Positions 1-7,557 of a DNA stretch of 64,000 bases are shown here, piece by piece. The notes below the pieces were generated by a model that saw only the letters and a program-made list of their open reading frames with translations, searched no databases and was not told the origin of the DNA. The stretch covers positions 62,001 through 126,000 of the forward strand of contig JAHCHE010000008.1 in assembly GCA_026129905.1 (NCBI GenBank), read 5' to 3'. The position numbers and the translations under genes are program-made. Source of the DNA: Bryobacteraceae bacterium (GTDB lineage Bacteria > Acidobacteriota > Terriglobia > Bryobacterales > Bryobacteraceae). Numbering within the stretch: position 1 is the stretch's first letter; every line of letters starts with the position of its first letter.

Positions 1-691
1 TCGTGTTGGGATGTTTGGCGAACAGGTTGTGCTGCTCGTCCATGAGCGCCTGCCAGGAGGGGTACTGGCCGGGCGGCCGGGCGCGGCCCGGGTGGAGCTT
101 CAGCTCGAGCCACCGCTCGTTGTTCTTGTCCATCGGATCGAACAGCGCCTTAGGCTCGGCGGTGTGGATGAGAACAGGGATTCCCAACCGGCCGCAGGTT
201 TCAAACAGCAGGTCGAACCGCGGGTCGTCCACCGGCACGCGCTTGCCCGCGCGGTCGGTGAGATTCATGCCGAAATTCTTGAAGATCTTCAGGCCCTTGG
301 CGCCGCTGGCGACATCCTGCTCCAACTGCCGGGCTGCCTTTTCGGAATAGCCGGGTTCGTCCAGGCCCGAAAAGTCGATGTTGGCGAATACGGCGAACCG
401 GCCGGGATACCGGCTGAAGGTCAGGACCGTTTCTTTCAGCCGCTCGCCGTAGCCTCCGCTGAGGTTCACCATGATCCGTAGGTTGATGCGGTCCATGTCG
501 GCCACAAGCTGATCGAGCCGCTCCGCGCCGCCCCGCTGGTGATTGTGTACGTCAATGAACGGGTACCGGGCCCGCTCCACTTTGTGCTCGGGGACGACCA
601 GCGTGGACGTCGGCTCGTATTCCTCGATGGACATCGTCTGAGCGCCGGCAATCAGCGGCAGTAGAAGTAGGGGCGTCGGGCGTAACCTCAT
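1..691 (-). CDS. Amidohydrolase (metal-dependent TIM barrel), C-terminus beyond window
   Basis: Reading the minus strand from the ATG at 691 gives a short hydrophobic signal-like N-terminus (MRLRPTPLLLLPLIAGAQ) followed by an amidohydrolase-2 type sequence. The metal-binding motif IDVHNHQ lies near residue 50, followed by strands such as FAVFANIDF and GAKGLKIFKNFG. The family hydrolyses or decarboxylates small substrates using a divalent metal; the signal-like start suggests an exported enzyme. Its ATG overlaps the stop of the upstream small membrane protein (ATGA), so it is the fourth gene of the MotA-like operon. The C-terminal half lies outside the window, and the substrate cannot be inferred. 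Confidence 0.8.
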   Translation of the reverse strand, partial: MRLRPTPLLLLPLIAGAQTMSIEEYEPTSTLVVPEHKVERARYPFIDVHNHQRGGAERLDQLVADMDRINLRIMVNLSGGYGERLKETVLTFSRYPGRFAVFANIDFSGLDEPGYSEKAARQLEQDVASGAKGLKIFKNFGMNLTDRAGKRVPVDDPRFDLLFETCGRLGIPVLIHTAEPKALFDPMDKNNERWLELKLHPGRARPPGQYPSWQALMDEQHNLFAKHPNT

Positions 692-903
692 GGCGCACTC
701 TGAAGCGTCTTGTCGCTCTCGGGAACCGCGCCGGGGTTGTACTTGCCCGTCTTGGTGGGCCGGACCCAGGGGACGTTTTCCCGCGCGGCTTTCAATTCGC
801 TTCTCCTATTGTCACGCACCCATCGCCACGTCATGGCGGCGCCTAGCAGAAGGGCGGCGGCGAACACGGCGATCACCAGCGGGTGGCGGAGCCATCGACT
901 CAT
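688..903 (-). CDS. Small single-pass membrane protein
   Basis: A 71-residue protein with one clear transmembrane helix at residues 8-27 (PLVIAVFAAALLLGAAMTW) flanked by basic residues, then a short polar tail rich in Arg, Lys and Pro. It starts 3 bp after the stop of the MotB-like gene and overlaps the amidohydrolase start by ATGA, so it is almost certainly cotranscribed and translationally coupled. I do not recognise a family. The position suggests an accessory subunit or anchor for the MotA/MotB-like membrane complex encoded just upstream; that role is inference. Confidence 0.6.
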   Translation of the reverse strand: MSRWLRHPLVIAVFAAALLLGAAMTWRWVRDNRRSELKAARENVPWVRPTKTGKYNPGAVPESDKTLQSAP

Positions 904-906
904 CGC

Positions 907-1800
907 CTACCACTGACCTCCCAAGGGCTGTCCGCCAGCCGGCGGCGTGCCGGGCCGGGAACCGCCGGAGTTCCCGGGGTCGGTCCGCCGGGGAGGCGCG
1001 GGCGGGGCGCCCTGTGCGGGGCGGAACGTGAGCTGGGCATTGATATCCATCACCAGGGAGCCGATCAGGGCGTGGCGCCGGTTGGGTCCCAACGTCACCG
1101 GCGGGAGGAGACTCATCTTCGAGTTGTAAAGGTAAACGCCCTGCACCTGGACTGGCGATTGATCCCCTTTGAGGTCGTAGAGGTTGTAGTAGACCTTGTA
1201 CTCGGCCGGCGGAACGTCGCGGAGAATCCAGACCTCGCTCCCCGGACCGCTTGTCACTTCGGTGCCCGAGTCGCCGTTGAAGAGGGGCCCCTGCTTTTTC
1301 GACGGATCGAATTCGGCCGTTTTGTTCGTCGCTTTGACAATGAACGGCTGCTGGACAAACAGGTCGACATCGTGGCGGCTGTTCCAGAGGATCTGGACGC
1401 CGATGGGATTCCGCAATTCAAGCTGGTCCAGGCGCTTCCTCATCTGCTCGATTTCGGCCTGGGTCTTGTCGCGGTCCCTCTCGGCCTGGTCCACGCGCCG
1501 CCGCGCCTCGCCAAGCTGATCTTGCGTCCGCTCGAGCTGGTCCTGCATCTTCTGCACGAATTCCTGGCTCGCCTGCGGGCCAATCTTGCGGAACTTTTCA
1601 AGCTGGCGCTCCATCTCTTTCATGCTGGCTTCCATCTGCTCGATGTTTTTCTCGCCGTGGTCTTCTCCTGTCCTCGCCTCGCTGGGTTTGTAGAAGGGAA
1701 ACAGCACCAGCATCAGGAAGCAGAAGGCGCCGAGCGCTCCGCACAGGATGTCCAGCAGCGACATGTTGAAGATGTTGATTTCGCGGTGCTGGCGCTTCAT
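907..1800 (-). CDS. MotB/TolR-like membrane protein with coiled coil and YfaP/DUF2135-like C-terminal domain
   Basis: A 297-residue protein. An N-terminal helix (residues about 13-33) contains an Asp at residue 17 in the context NMSLLDILCGALGAFCF, the position expected for the proton-relay Asp of MotB/TolR proteins. A long charged coiled coil follows (about residues 45-125, many E/R/Q heptads). A beta-rich domain then begins at HDVDLFVQQP, with a later PAEYKVYYNLYDL stretch, resembling the DUF2135 domain of YfaP proteins. The tail is Pro/Gly-rich. No OmpA-type peptidoglycan-binding domain is visible, so this is not a flagellar stator MotB. The start overlaps the MotA-like stop by ATGA. Domain assignments are by eye. 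Confidence 0.7.
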   Translation of the reverse strand: MKRQHREINIFNMSLLDILCGALGAFCFLMLVLFPFYKPSEARTGEDHGEKNIEQMEASMKEMERQLEKFRKIGPQASQEFVQKMQDQLERTQDQLGEARRRVDQAERDRDKTQAEIEQMRKRLDQLELRNPIGVQILWNSRHDVDLFVQQPFIVKATNKTAEFDPSKKQGPLFNGDSGTEVTSGPGSEVWILRDVPPAEYKVYYNLYDLKGDQSPVQVQGVYLYNSKMSLLPPVTLGPNRRHALIGSLVMDINAQLTFRPAQGAPPAPPRRTDPGNSGGSRPGTPPAGGQPLGGQW

Positions 1801-2678
1801 GCGTTCGGCCCGAGATAGAGGCGGTTGATCAGGTTGCGGAGCACGTACCCGCCCGCCAAGTTCACGCTGGTTTCTTCTTTCTCCTGCACCAACTGGAGAA
1901 TGAACACCATGACGGCGCTTTCCGCCAACGCGACCATCGTGCAGTCGAACCCGACCGCCAGCGTCGAGGCGATGTCCTGAATGTTGATGTTGGCGGCGTG
2001 TCCGGCCTCCGCCAGCGACGCCCCCAATCCGATCACGGTTCCGATAAAGCCGAGGGTGGGCACAAACCAGGCGATGTAGCGGATCAGCCCGTAGCGGAGA
2101 TCCACGCGGTGCGCGATCAGCTCGAGGCTGGCGTTCATCACCGCTACGCTCTGATCGATCGAGCGTCCGGACTGGAACTGGAGAATGCTGAGATCGATCA
2201 GCGAAGGGAGGAATCCGTGCTCCCCGTCGAACTCCCTGGCCACGCGCTTGCGTATGGGCCCGAGGTCGCGCATCTGCAACACCGTCTGGTCGTCCTCGGG
2301 CAGGAAACCTTTCCGGAGGAACCGCGTTTCCCGCTCGCCGACGCGCCACCGGATGAACAGTTCGCCCAGCCCGATGAAGAACATGACGTGCATCACGTTC
2401 TGGATGGTGAGCGGATACGGAAAGTGCGGCGACACCCGGTCCAAAAGCAGGATGGCGGCGCGGCTGTGCGGGTCGAGCAGAATGCTGAACAGAGCGACGA
2501 AAAACACGCCGGTGAGCGCGGCGATCCCCATCGTAATGCGCCGGTCCGGCAACTCCCAGAAAACCTGGTGCTCTTTTGCGGCGGCGACTGCTCCGGCAGC
2601 GGCCATGGATGACACTCCAATCGGGATGAGCTTCGGCGTCCAACGGCGCAGGTCGCGAGGCGAGAGCGGATCGGGCAC
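1797..2678 (-). CDS. MotA/TolQ/ExbB-like proton-channel protein
   Basis: A 293-residue polytopic membrane protein if read from the GTG at 2678. Hydrophobic segments lie near residues 18-33, 50-70 and 92-110, with two more in the conserved C-terminal part, which includes FVPTLGFIGTVIGLGASL and STLAVGFDCTMVALAESAV, the pattern of MotA/TolQ/ExbB proteins. These couple the proton gradient to force on a partner across the envelope; the partner here is the overlapping MotB-like protein. The start is uncertain. GTG 2678 keeps a high-GC3 coding stretch and an extra helix, while ATG 2606 has the better ribosome binding site (GGAG, 8 nt upstream). A consensus promoter lies at 2765-2737. Confidence 0.75.
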   Translation of the reverse strand: MPDPLSPRDLRRWTPKLIPIGVSSMAAAGAVAAAKEHQVFWELPDRRITMGIAALTGVFFVALFSILLDPHSRAAILLLDRVSPHFPYPLTIQNVMHVMFFIGLGELFIRWRVGERETRFLRKGFLPEDDQTVLQMRDLGPIRKRVAREFDGEHGFLPSLIDLSILQFQSGRSIDQSVAVMNASLELIAHRVDLRYGLIRYIAWFVPTLGFIGTVIGLGASLAEAGHAANINIQDIASTLAVGFDCTMVALAESAVMVFILQLVQEKEETSVNLAGGYVLRNLINRLYLGPNA

Positions 2679-2736
2679 GTCGCCGGCGTACCCACTCCCC
2701 TCCGAGTCGGACGAGCGCTTCCCCTCAGTCTCGCTT

Positions 2737-2765
2737 TTATAACCCGGCGGCCTGAGCGCTGTCAA
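2737..2765 (-). promoter_or_regulatory. Sigma70-type promoter for the MotA/MotB-like operon
   Basis: On the minus strand TTGACA (2765-2760) is followed by a 17-bp spacer and TTATAA (2742-2737). This is a near-consensus -35/-10 pair, placed about 60 bp before the GTG at 2678. Confidence 0.7.
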
Positions 2766-2805
2766 ATGGGGTTTGGAGCGCATGAGACACGGCTGCGGCT
2801 CAATC

Positions 2806-2834
2806 GTGTCATTGCGCGCCTGCCGATGTATACT
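2806..2834 (+). promoter_or_regulatory. Probable promoter for the M38 amidohydrolase gene
   Basis: GTGTCA (2806-2811), a 17-bp spacer and TATACT (2829-2834) lie just upstream of the ATG at 2862. The position favours that ATG over the upstream ATG at 2766, which would put the -10 box inside the gene. It is back to back with the minus-strand promoter at 2737-2765. Confidence 0.5.
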
Positions 2835-2861
2835 GCCCAGTTTGGCCCTTTGAGACCACTC

Positions 2862-4322
2862 ATGCGGATCAACTCTTCCCGGCGCGCATTGACGATGCTC
2901 GCGGATGTTTGCATGTCCGTCACGCTCGCCGGCGTCTTGCCGGTTTTCGGGCAGCCGTCGATCCTCATCCGGAACGCCACGATCATTGACGGCGCCGGTG
3001 GACCGCCGATCGTGGACGGAGCGATCGCGATCTCGGGCTCTAAGATTGCACAGGTCGGCCCCGCCGCCGGCGTCCAAACCCCGGCCGGCGCGCGTGAGAT
3101 CGACGCCGCGGGCAAGTTCGTCATCCCAGGGCTGATGGACGCCAACGTCCACCTCGTGCTGAACATGACGATCGAGTTTCACGCCCGCTACGAAGACCGC
3201 TATGAGGACCTGATCGAGGAAGCCGCGCAGGTCGCCCTGAGAAACGGCGTGACCACGGTGTTCGATACCTGGGGGCCGCTCGGGCCGCTGATGAACGTCC
3301 GCGATCGCATCAACCGCGGCGAGGTCGCCGGCAGCCGGATGTTCGTCGCCGGAAACATCGTCGGGTTGAGCGGGCCGCTCGGGCCGGATTTCAACCAGCA
3401 CGCGGCTACGGCGGCGTCGCAGGCTTTCGTGAAGCGGATCAACCAGCTTTACGAGGAGAACACGGGGCCGGACCTGCTGTGGCGTGCGCCCGAGCAGGTC
3501 CGCGCCGAGGTCCGGAAGTACATCGCGCGCGGCGTCGACTTTCTCAAATACGCCGCGGCGGGACACGGCCGGGGCCGTTCGAGTTTCCTCATGTTCTCGC
3601 CGGAAACCCAGCGGGCGATTGTCGAGGAGTGCCATCGCGCCGGCATCGTCGCGCAGACGCACGCCATGACGGTGGAAAGCCTGCGGCAGGGCATTGAGGC
3701 GGGGGCCGATATGGGGCAGCACGTGGAACTCACCGGCCCCGAGCCCATGCCGGACGGCCTCATCAAGCTGATGCTCGCGCGCAAGTTCCACGCCGCCGTC
3801 CAGCCCTTCACCGCGCGGCGCCGCAACATGATGATCGAGGACGCTTCGGATCCCGAGGAGGCGCGGCAAATCACGGTGAGCCAGGAGAATATCGTCCGCC
3901 TGATCAAGTCCGGCGTCCCGCTATTGCTTGCCAGCGACGGCGGATTGCGCAATCCGGACGAGATCGCCTTCCAGAAGCCGCGCGCGGGCATCGACCGGCC
4001 CTTCGAGCTGCGCGAAGGCCCCTTCCTCTGGCTGCAGGCGATGAGCGAGAGCGGCATGGCGCCGATGGCGGCGATCCAGGCGGCGACGCGCAACGTAGCG
4101 GCGGCCTACCGCAAGCTCGATACCTTGGGCACAATCGAGAAAGGCAAGACGGCCGACCTCGTCGTCCTCGACGCGGACCCGCTTCAGGACATCAACAACG
4201 TCCGCAAGATCGCGCTCGTGATTAAGGACGGCCGGATCGTCGACCGCGACGCGCTGCCGTTGAAGAAAGTCCTCACCGCCCCGCGGCCGCAACCTCGCCC
4301 GGCCTCGGAGAATGGAAGATGA
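2862..4322 (+). CDS. Secreted M38-type amidohydrolase (imidazolonepropionase-like)
   Basis: A 486-residue protein with a signal-like N-terminus ending near VLPVFGQ. The amidohydrolase fold is clear: an N-terminal beta strand block (ILIRNATIIDGAG), PGLMDANVHL at residues 91-98, a candidate carboxylated Lys in DFLKYAAAG, His in AQTHAMT and GQHVEL, the metal Asp in LLLASDGG, and the C-terminal GKTADLVVLDADPL block. The first His of the usual HxH metal motif is Asn (N95), with H97 kept. Family members act on cyclic amides or dipeptides; the substrate here is unknown. The gene overlaps the next by 4 bp, so the two were once translationally coupled. Confidence 0.85.
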   Translation: MRINSSRRALTMLADVCMSVTLAGVLPVFGQPSILIRNATIIDGAGGPPIVDGAIAISGSKIAQVGPAAGVQTPAGAREIDAAGKFVIPGLMDANVHLVLNMTIEFHARYEDRYEDLIEEAAQVALRNGVTTVFDTWGPLGPLMNVRDRINRGEVAGSRMFVAGNIVGLSGPLGPDFNQHAATAASQAFVKRINQLYEENTGPDLLWRAPEQVRAEVRKYIARGVDFLKYAAAGHGRGRSSFLMFSPETQRAIVEECHRAGIVAQTHAMTVESLRQGIEAGADMGQHVELTGPEPMPDGLIKLMLARKFHAAVQPFTARRRNMMIEDASDPEEARQITVSQENIVRLIKSGVPLLLASDGGLRNPDEIAFQKPRAGIDRPFELREGPFLWLQAMSESGMAPMAAIQAATRNVAAAYRKLDTLGTIEKGKTADLVVLDADPLQDINNVRKIALVIKDGRIVDRDALPLKKVLTAPRPQPRPASENGR

Positions 4323-4958
4323 CACGACGGATCATTCTCATAACGGCCATCGCGTCCGTTGCGGCGGCGCAGGGGCCGAGGATTTTCATCATCAGCGACA
4401 TGGAGGGCGTCGGCGGCGTCTACAGTTGGGAAGAGCAGGTGGCGCCCGGCCAGCGCCGGTTCGAGGAATCGAAGCGGCTGCTCACCGGCGAGATCAACGC
4501 CGCCGTCGAAGGCGCGCTTGAGGCCGGAGCGAGCGAAGTGGTGGTGTGGGATGGCCACAACGGCCACCGCAGCCTCTCGATCGAAGACATTCACCCGCGC
4601 GCGAAGCTGATCCAGGGGCCGCACACCGGGCCCGACTTCTATATGAAAGACCGGCGCTTCGACGGGCTGATGTTCATCGGTCAGCAGCCGCGGCGACTCC
4701 ATATCGGTCATCAGCCTTTCCCATACCGAGGCGAAAGAACTCATCCGGCTGCGGGCGCGCCGCGCGGTCGAACGGATCAAGGAGTTCGCCCCCTGGGTCA
4801 TCAAGGGTCCGGTGACGATGCGCTTTGAGTACATGCCGGAGGTCGGCGAATCGGGCGAAGTCCGGCAGCCGCCGCCTCGACTCTACCGCGGCGAGACCGT
4901 TCTCGACGTCTACGAGCAATGGACCGACGGCTCCTATGGCCGCCCGCCGAGGAATTAA
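4319..4958 (+). pseudogene. Broken M55-family D-aminopeptidase (DppA-like), internal deletion and frameshift
   Basis: The first 120 or so codons from the ATG at 4319 encode an exported M55 peptidase N-terminus: signal peptide, metal motif ISDMEGVGGV, then VVWDGHNGHRSL and FDGLMFIGQ. The frame then loses homology and stops at 4826-4828. The M55 C-terminus reappears in the +1 frame from about 4701 (SLSHTEAKELIRLRARRAVE onward) and ends at TAA 4956-4958. The central part, where this family carries further catalytic His residues, is missing (roughly 80-100 codons compared with the usual 270-290 residues). The product cannot be an active D-aminopeptidase as read. Assembly error remains possible. 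Confidence 0.75.
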
Positions 4959-4959
4959 C

Positions 4960-6339
4960 ATGCGCATCCTGTTATGCCTGATTCTCTCCGTCGCGCTTCC
5001 AGCCGCGGCCCAGATTCCGGAGGCGCCGGAAACGCAACAGCCGGACGAACGCCTGAAAGCGGACATCCTGGCGATCGTCGCTCACGCGGACGACGACACC
5101 CTGCTGATCGGCTACCTCGCGCGAGCCGTCTACGACGAGCAGAAGCGCGTCGCCGTGGTCTTCATCACCCGCGGCGATCACGGAGCGAACCGCGCCGGCG
5201 TCGAGCAGGCGGCCTCCCTCGGCTGGGTGCGGGAGATGGAGGCCCGCCGCGCCTTCGCCTCGCTCGGCGTGCTCGACGTCTTCTTCCTCGACGCGCCCAA
5301 TATCTCGGGCGACAATCCGCTCTGGTCGCTGGAGAAATGGCCGCACGGCAAGACGCTCGAAGAAGTCGTCCGGCTGATTCGCCTGACCAGGCCCGAGGTC
5401 GTGCTGACGTGGCTTCCCGACTACGTGGCGGGCCAGAATCACTGCGATCACCAGGCCGCCGGCGTGCTGGCCACCGAAGCCTTCGACCTGGCGGGCAGCC
5501 CGGTCGCCTTCCCGTCGCAGGTGACGCCGCCGGAGGACCCTCGCGGCTACGGCAACCTTACCGAGGGGCTCGAAGCCTGGCAGCCGAAGAAGCTGTACTA
5601 CGTCTCCGACACGGCCCACACGGATTTCCTCGAGGGCGCGGGACCCAAGTACTTGACCACGGACATCTCGCCCTCCCGCAAGGTCCCTTACTCGGCCATC
5701 GTGGCGCGCCAAAATAGCTTCTACCTCACGCAATCCGAAGGTCTGCCTGCCCTCAGGGCGCTCGCAAGCGGGAATTACGAAAATTACGAGGCGCCGGTCC
5801 ACCTCGTCCTGGGAAGATCGCTCGTGAAATCGAGCGTGACCGGGGACGTTTTCGAAGGCATTGCTCCCGGGCCGGTCCCGTTCGCCCCCGTCCGGGGACA
5901 CCAGCCGGAATCGCGCGAGGGCGTTTCCGTCGAGCTGGGCAGCCCGTGGGATTTCTATCGCCGCTTCTGGAGCGCGCACAACCTCGAGCATCTTGCGAAA
6001 CTGCACGCGCCGGAATCCCGGCTGGTGGCCGGCGCGACCGCCCGCGTTCCGCTGCTGCTGCGCAACGACACGGGCCAGGCGCGGAACGTGACTCTCACCG
6101 TGAAGCTGCCGGATGGCTGGAAAGAAGTCCGCGGAACGGCCCGGTACCCGGTCCGGCCGCACGCCGCCTATCCGGTCCGGACCGAACTGGTGGGGCCGTC
6201 CGTTTCCTCGATCCAATGGCAGGAAGTCACCTGGACGGCCCAAGTGGACGGCGCGCCGGTTTCGTCGGCCACCCTCCGGTTCCTGGTGGCCCCCACGGGC
6301 GCGGCCTTTCGCGCCGCCGGAACCCCGAAGCCCGAATGA
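4960..6339 (+). CDS. LmbE/PIG-L family deacetylase, secreted
   Basis: A 459-residue protein starting 1 bp after the TAA of the broken M55 gene. It has a signal peptide (MRILLCLILSVALPAAAQ), then the LmbE metal motif AHADDD (H42, D45), ITRGDHGAN, and the distal zinc motif NHCDHQ near residue 160. These belong to the GlcNAc-deacetylase-type Rossmann fold of LmbE/PIG-L proteins. The C-terminal 150 residues form a beta-rich domain (TARVPLLLRNDTGQARNVTL), like the NEW3/CARDB-type modules found behind exported LmbE domains. The substrate is probably an N-acyl sugar, but nothing in the sequence fixes it. The ATG at 4960 was chosen because the signal peptide starts there. Confidence 0.85.
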   Translation: MRILLCLILSVALPAAAQIPEAPETQQPDERLKADILAIVAHADDDTLLIGYLARAVYDEQKRVAVVFITRGDHGANRAGVEQAASLGWVREMEARRAFASLGVLDVFFLDAPNISGDNPLWSLEKWPHGKTLEEVVRLIRLTRPEVVLTWLPDYVAGQNHCDHQAAGVLATEAFDLAGSPVAFPSQVTPPEDPRGYGNLTEGLEAWQPKKLYYVSDTAHTDFLEGAGPKYLTTDISPSRKVPYSAIVARQNSFYLTQSEGLPALRALASGNYENYEAPVHLVLGRSLVKSSVTGDVFEGIAPGPVPFAPVRGHQPESREGVSVELGSPWDFYRRFWSAHNLEHLAKLHAPESRLVAGATARVPLLLRNDTGQARNVTLTVKLPDGWKEVRGTARYPVRPHAAYPVRTELVGPSVSSIQWQEVTWTAQVDGAPVSSATLRFLVAPTGAAFRAAGTPKPE

Positions 6340-6366
6340 GGCGGATCAAGCGGATCAAGCGCCGCA

Positions 6367-6396
6367 CTGCCGCGGCCCGCGCGAATCCTCTATAAT
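6367..6396 (+). promoter_or_regulatory. Candidate promoter of first recA
   Basis: A perfect TATAAT (6391-6396) lies 34 bp before the ATG of the first recA. The best -35 match is CTGCCG (6367-6372) with an 18-bp spacer, which is weak. No LexA-type palindrome was recognised. Confidence 0.4.
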
Positions 6397-6429
6397 TGAC
6401 TTTCCACACTCCGAGGCCACCGGCAAACC

Positions 6430-7491
6430 ATGGACGACAAGGAACGCAACCGCGCTCTGGAACTGGCTCTGGGCCAGATTGAGAAGCAGTTTGGAAAGGG
6501 TTCGGTGCAGCGGCTGGGCGCCAAGGAAGCCGTCGTTTCCATCGGCAGCATTTCCACCGGCTCCATCTCGCTCGACAACGCCCTGGGCATCGGCGGTTAT
6601 CCCCGCGGCCGGATCAGCGAGATTTTCGGGCCGGAGTCGTCGGGAAAGACGACGGTCGCCCTCCAGGTGGTTGCGGAAGCGCAGAAGGCCGGCGGCATGG
6701 CGGCGTTCGTGGACGTCGAGCACGCGCTCGACCCCAACTACGCGCGGCAACTCGGCGTCGACGTCGACAACCTCCTGGTGTCGCAGCCGGACTGGGCCGA
6801 GCAGGCGCTCGAGATTACCAGCACGCTGATCAGCTCCGGTTCCATCGACGTGCTGGTTGTCGATTCCGTGGCCGCGCTGGTGCCGAAGGCGGAACTCGAC
6901 GGCGAAATGGGCGACACGTTCGTCGGCGTACAGGCCCGGCTGATGTCGCAGGCCATGCGCAAGCTGACCGGGATCGTTTCCAAGTCCAACACGTGCCTGA
7001 TCTTCATCAACCAGATTCGCGAGAAGATCGGCGTCATGTTCGGCAACCCGGAGACTACCAGCGGCGGACGCGCGCTGAAGTTCTACTCGTCCGTGCGCAC
7101 CGACATTCGCCGAATCGCCGCGATTAAGGACGGCGACACGGTCATCGGCAACCGCACCAAGGTCAAGGTGGTTAAGAACAAAGTCGCCCCGCCGTTTCGC
7201 GAAGCGGAGTTCGACATTCTTTACGGCGAGGGTATCTCCCGCGAAGGCGATCTGATCGACCTCGGCGTCGCCAACCGCCTGGTGGAAAAAAGCGGTGCCT
7301 GGTACAGCTACAAGGGCGAACGTATCGGGCAGGGCCGCGAGAACGTCAAGCAGTTCCTGAAGACGAACGCCGACCTTCGCGATAAACTCGACACGGAGCT
7401 GCGCGCCGCGCTTGGGCTCATCCCGGCTGCCGCGGCCGCCTCGCCCCCGCCCGCCAAGGAAGCGCCTGTCGTCGCCTCCCGAGGACGCTGA
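6430..7491 (+). CDS. recA: RecA recombinase, copy 1
   Basis: A full-length RecA of 353 residues. Walker A is GPESSGKTT, Walker B region [15 protein letters not shown], the L2/allosteric region [19 protein letters not shown] is intact, and DIRRI and [12 protein letters not shown] follow. It catalyses ATP-dependent strand exchange and co-protease activation in the SOS response. Compared with E. coli RecA, the loop L1 motif GDSHMGL reads GDTFVGV here, changing the positions equivalent to H163 and M164, a DNA-contact residue. The C-terminal tail is Ala/Pro-rich instead of acidic. A second complete recA starts 66 bp downstream on the same strand. No recX or lexA is adjacent. Confidence 0.97.
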   Translation: MDDKERNRALELALGQIEKQFGKGSVQRLGAKEAVVSIGSISTGSISLDNALGIGGYPRGRISEIFGPESSGKTTVALQVVAEAQKAGGMAAFVDVEHALDPNYARQLGVDVDNLLVSQPDWAEQALEITSTLISSGSIDVLVVDSVAALVPKAELDGEMGDTFVGVQARLMSQAMRKLTGIVSKSNTCLIFINQIREKIGVMFGNPETTSGGRALKFYSSVRTDIRRIAAIKDGDTVIGNRTKVKVVKNKVAPPFREAEFDILYGEGISREGDLIDLGVANRLVEKSGAWYSYKGERIGQGRENVKQFLKTNADLRDKLDTELRAALGLIPAAAAASPPPAKEAPVVASRGR

Positions 7492-7557
7492 AGTCGCGCC
7501 TCATCGTGAGAGCTTTCCCCACGCGTCGCCACATCCTAACCGTAGGTAAAGGCAATC

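Noticed and set aside
907-2643. Long open frame joining the MotB-like protein to upstream Arg-rich sequence
   Set aside because: The upstream half is the MotA-like gene read in another frame; the ATG at 1800 overlaps the MotA-like stop and starts the recognised domain.
907-2678. MotA/MotB-like pair considered as a Zorya (ZorAB) defence system
   Set aside because: The MotB-like protein lacks an OmpA-like domain, and no ZorC/ZorD helicase or ZorE nuclease lies nearby; an amidohydrolase and a small membrane protein follow instead.
1797-3869. A 690-codon open frame extending the MotA-like gene far upstream
   Set aside because: Codons before 2678 are antisense to the M38 amidohydrolase and its promoter, contain no family similarity, and a promoter lies at 2737-2765; only the 1797-2678 part is real.
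6340-6429. Possible LexA/SOS box before recA
   Set aside because: No palindrome of the GAAC-GTTC or CTG-CAG type was found around the TATAAT element; SOS control cannot be claimed.
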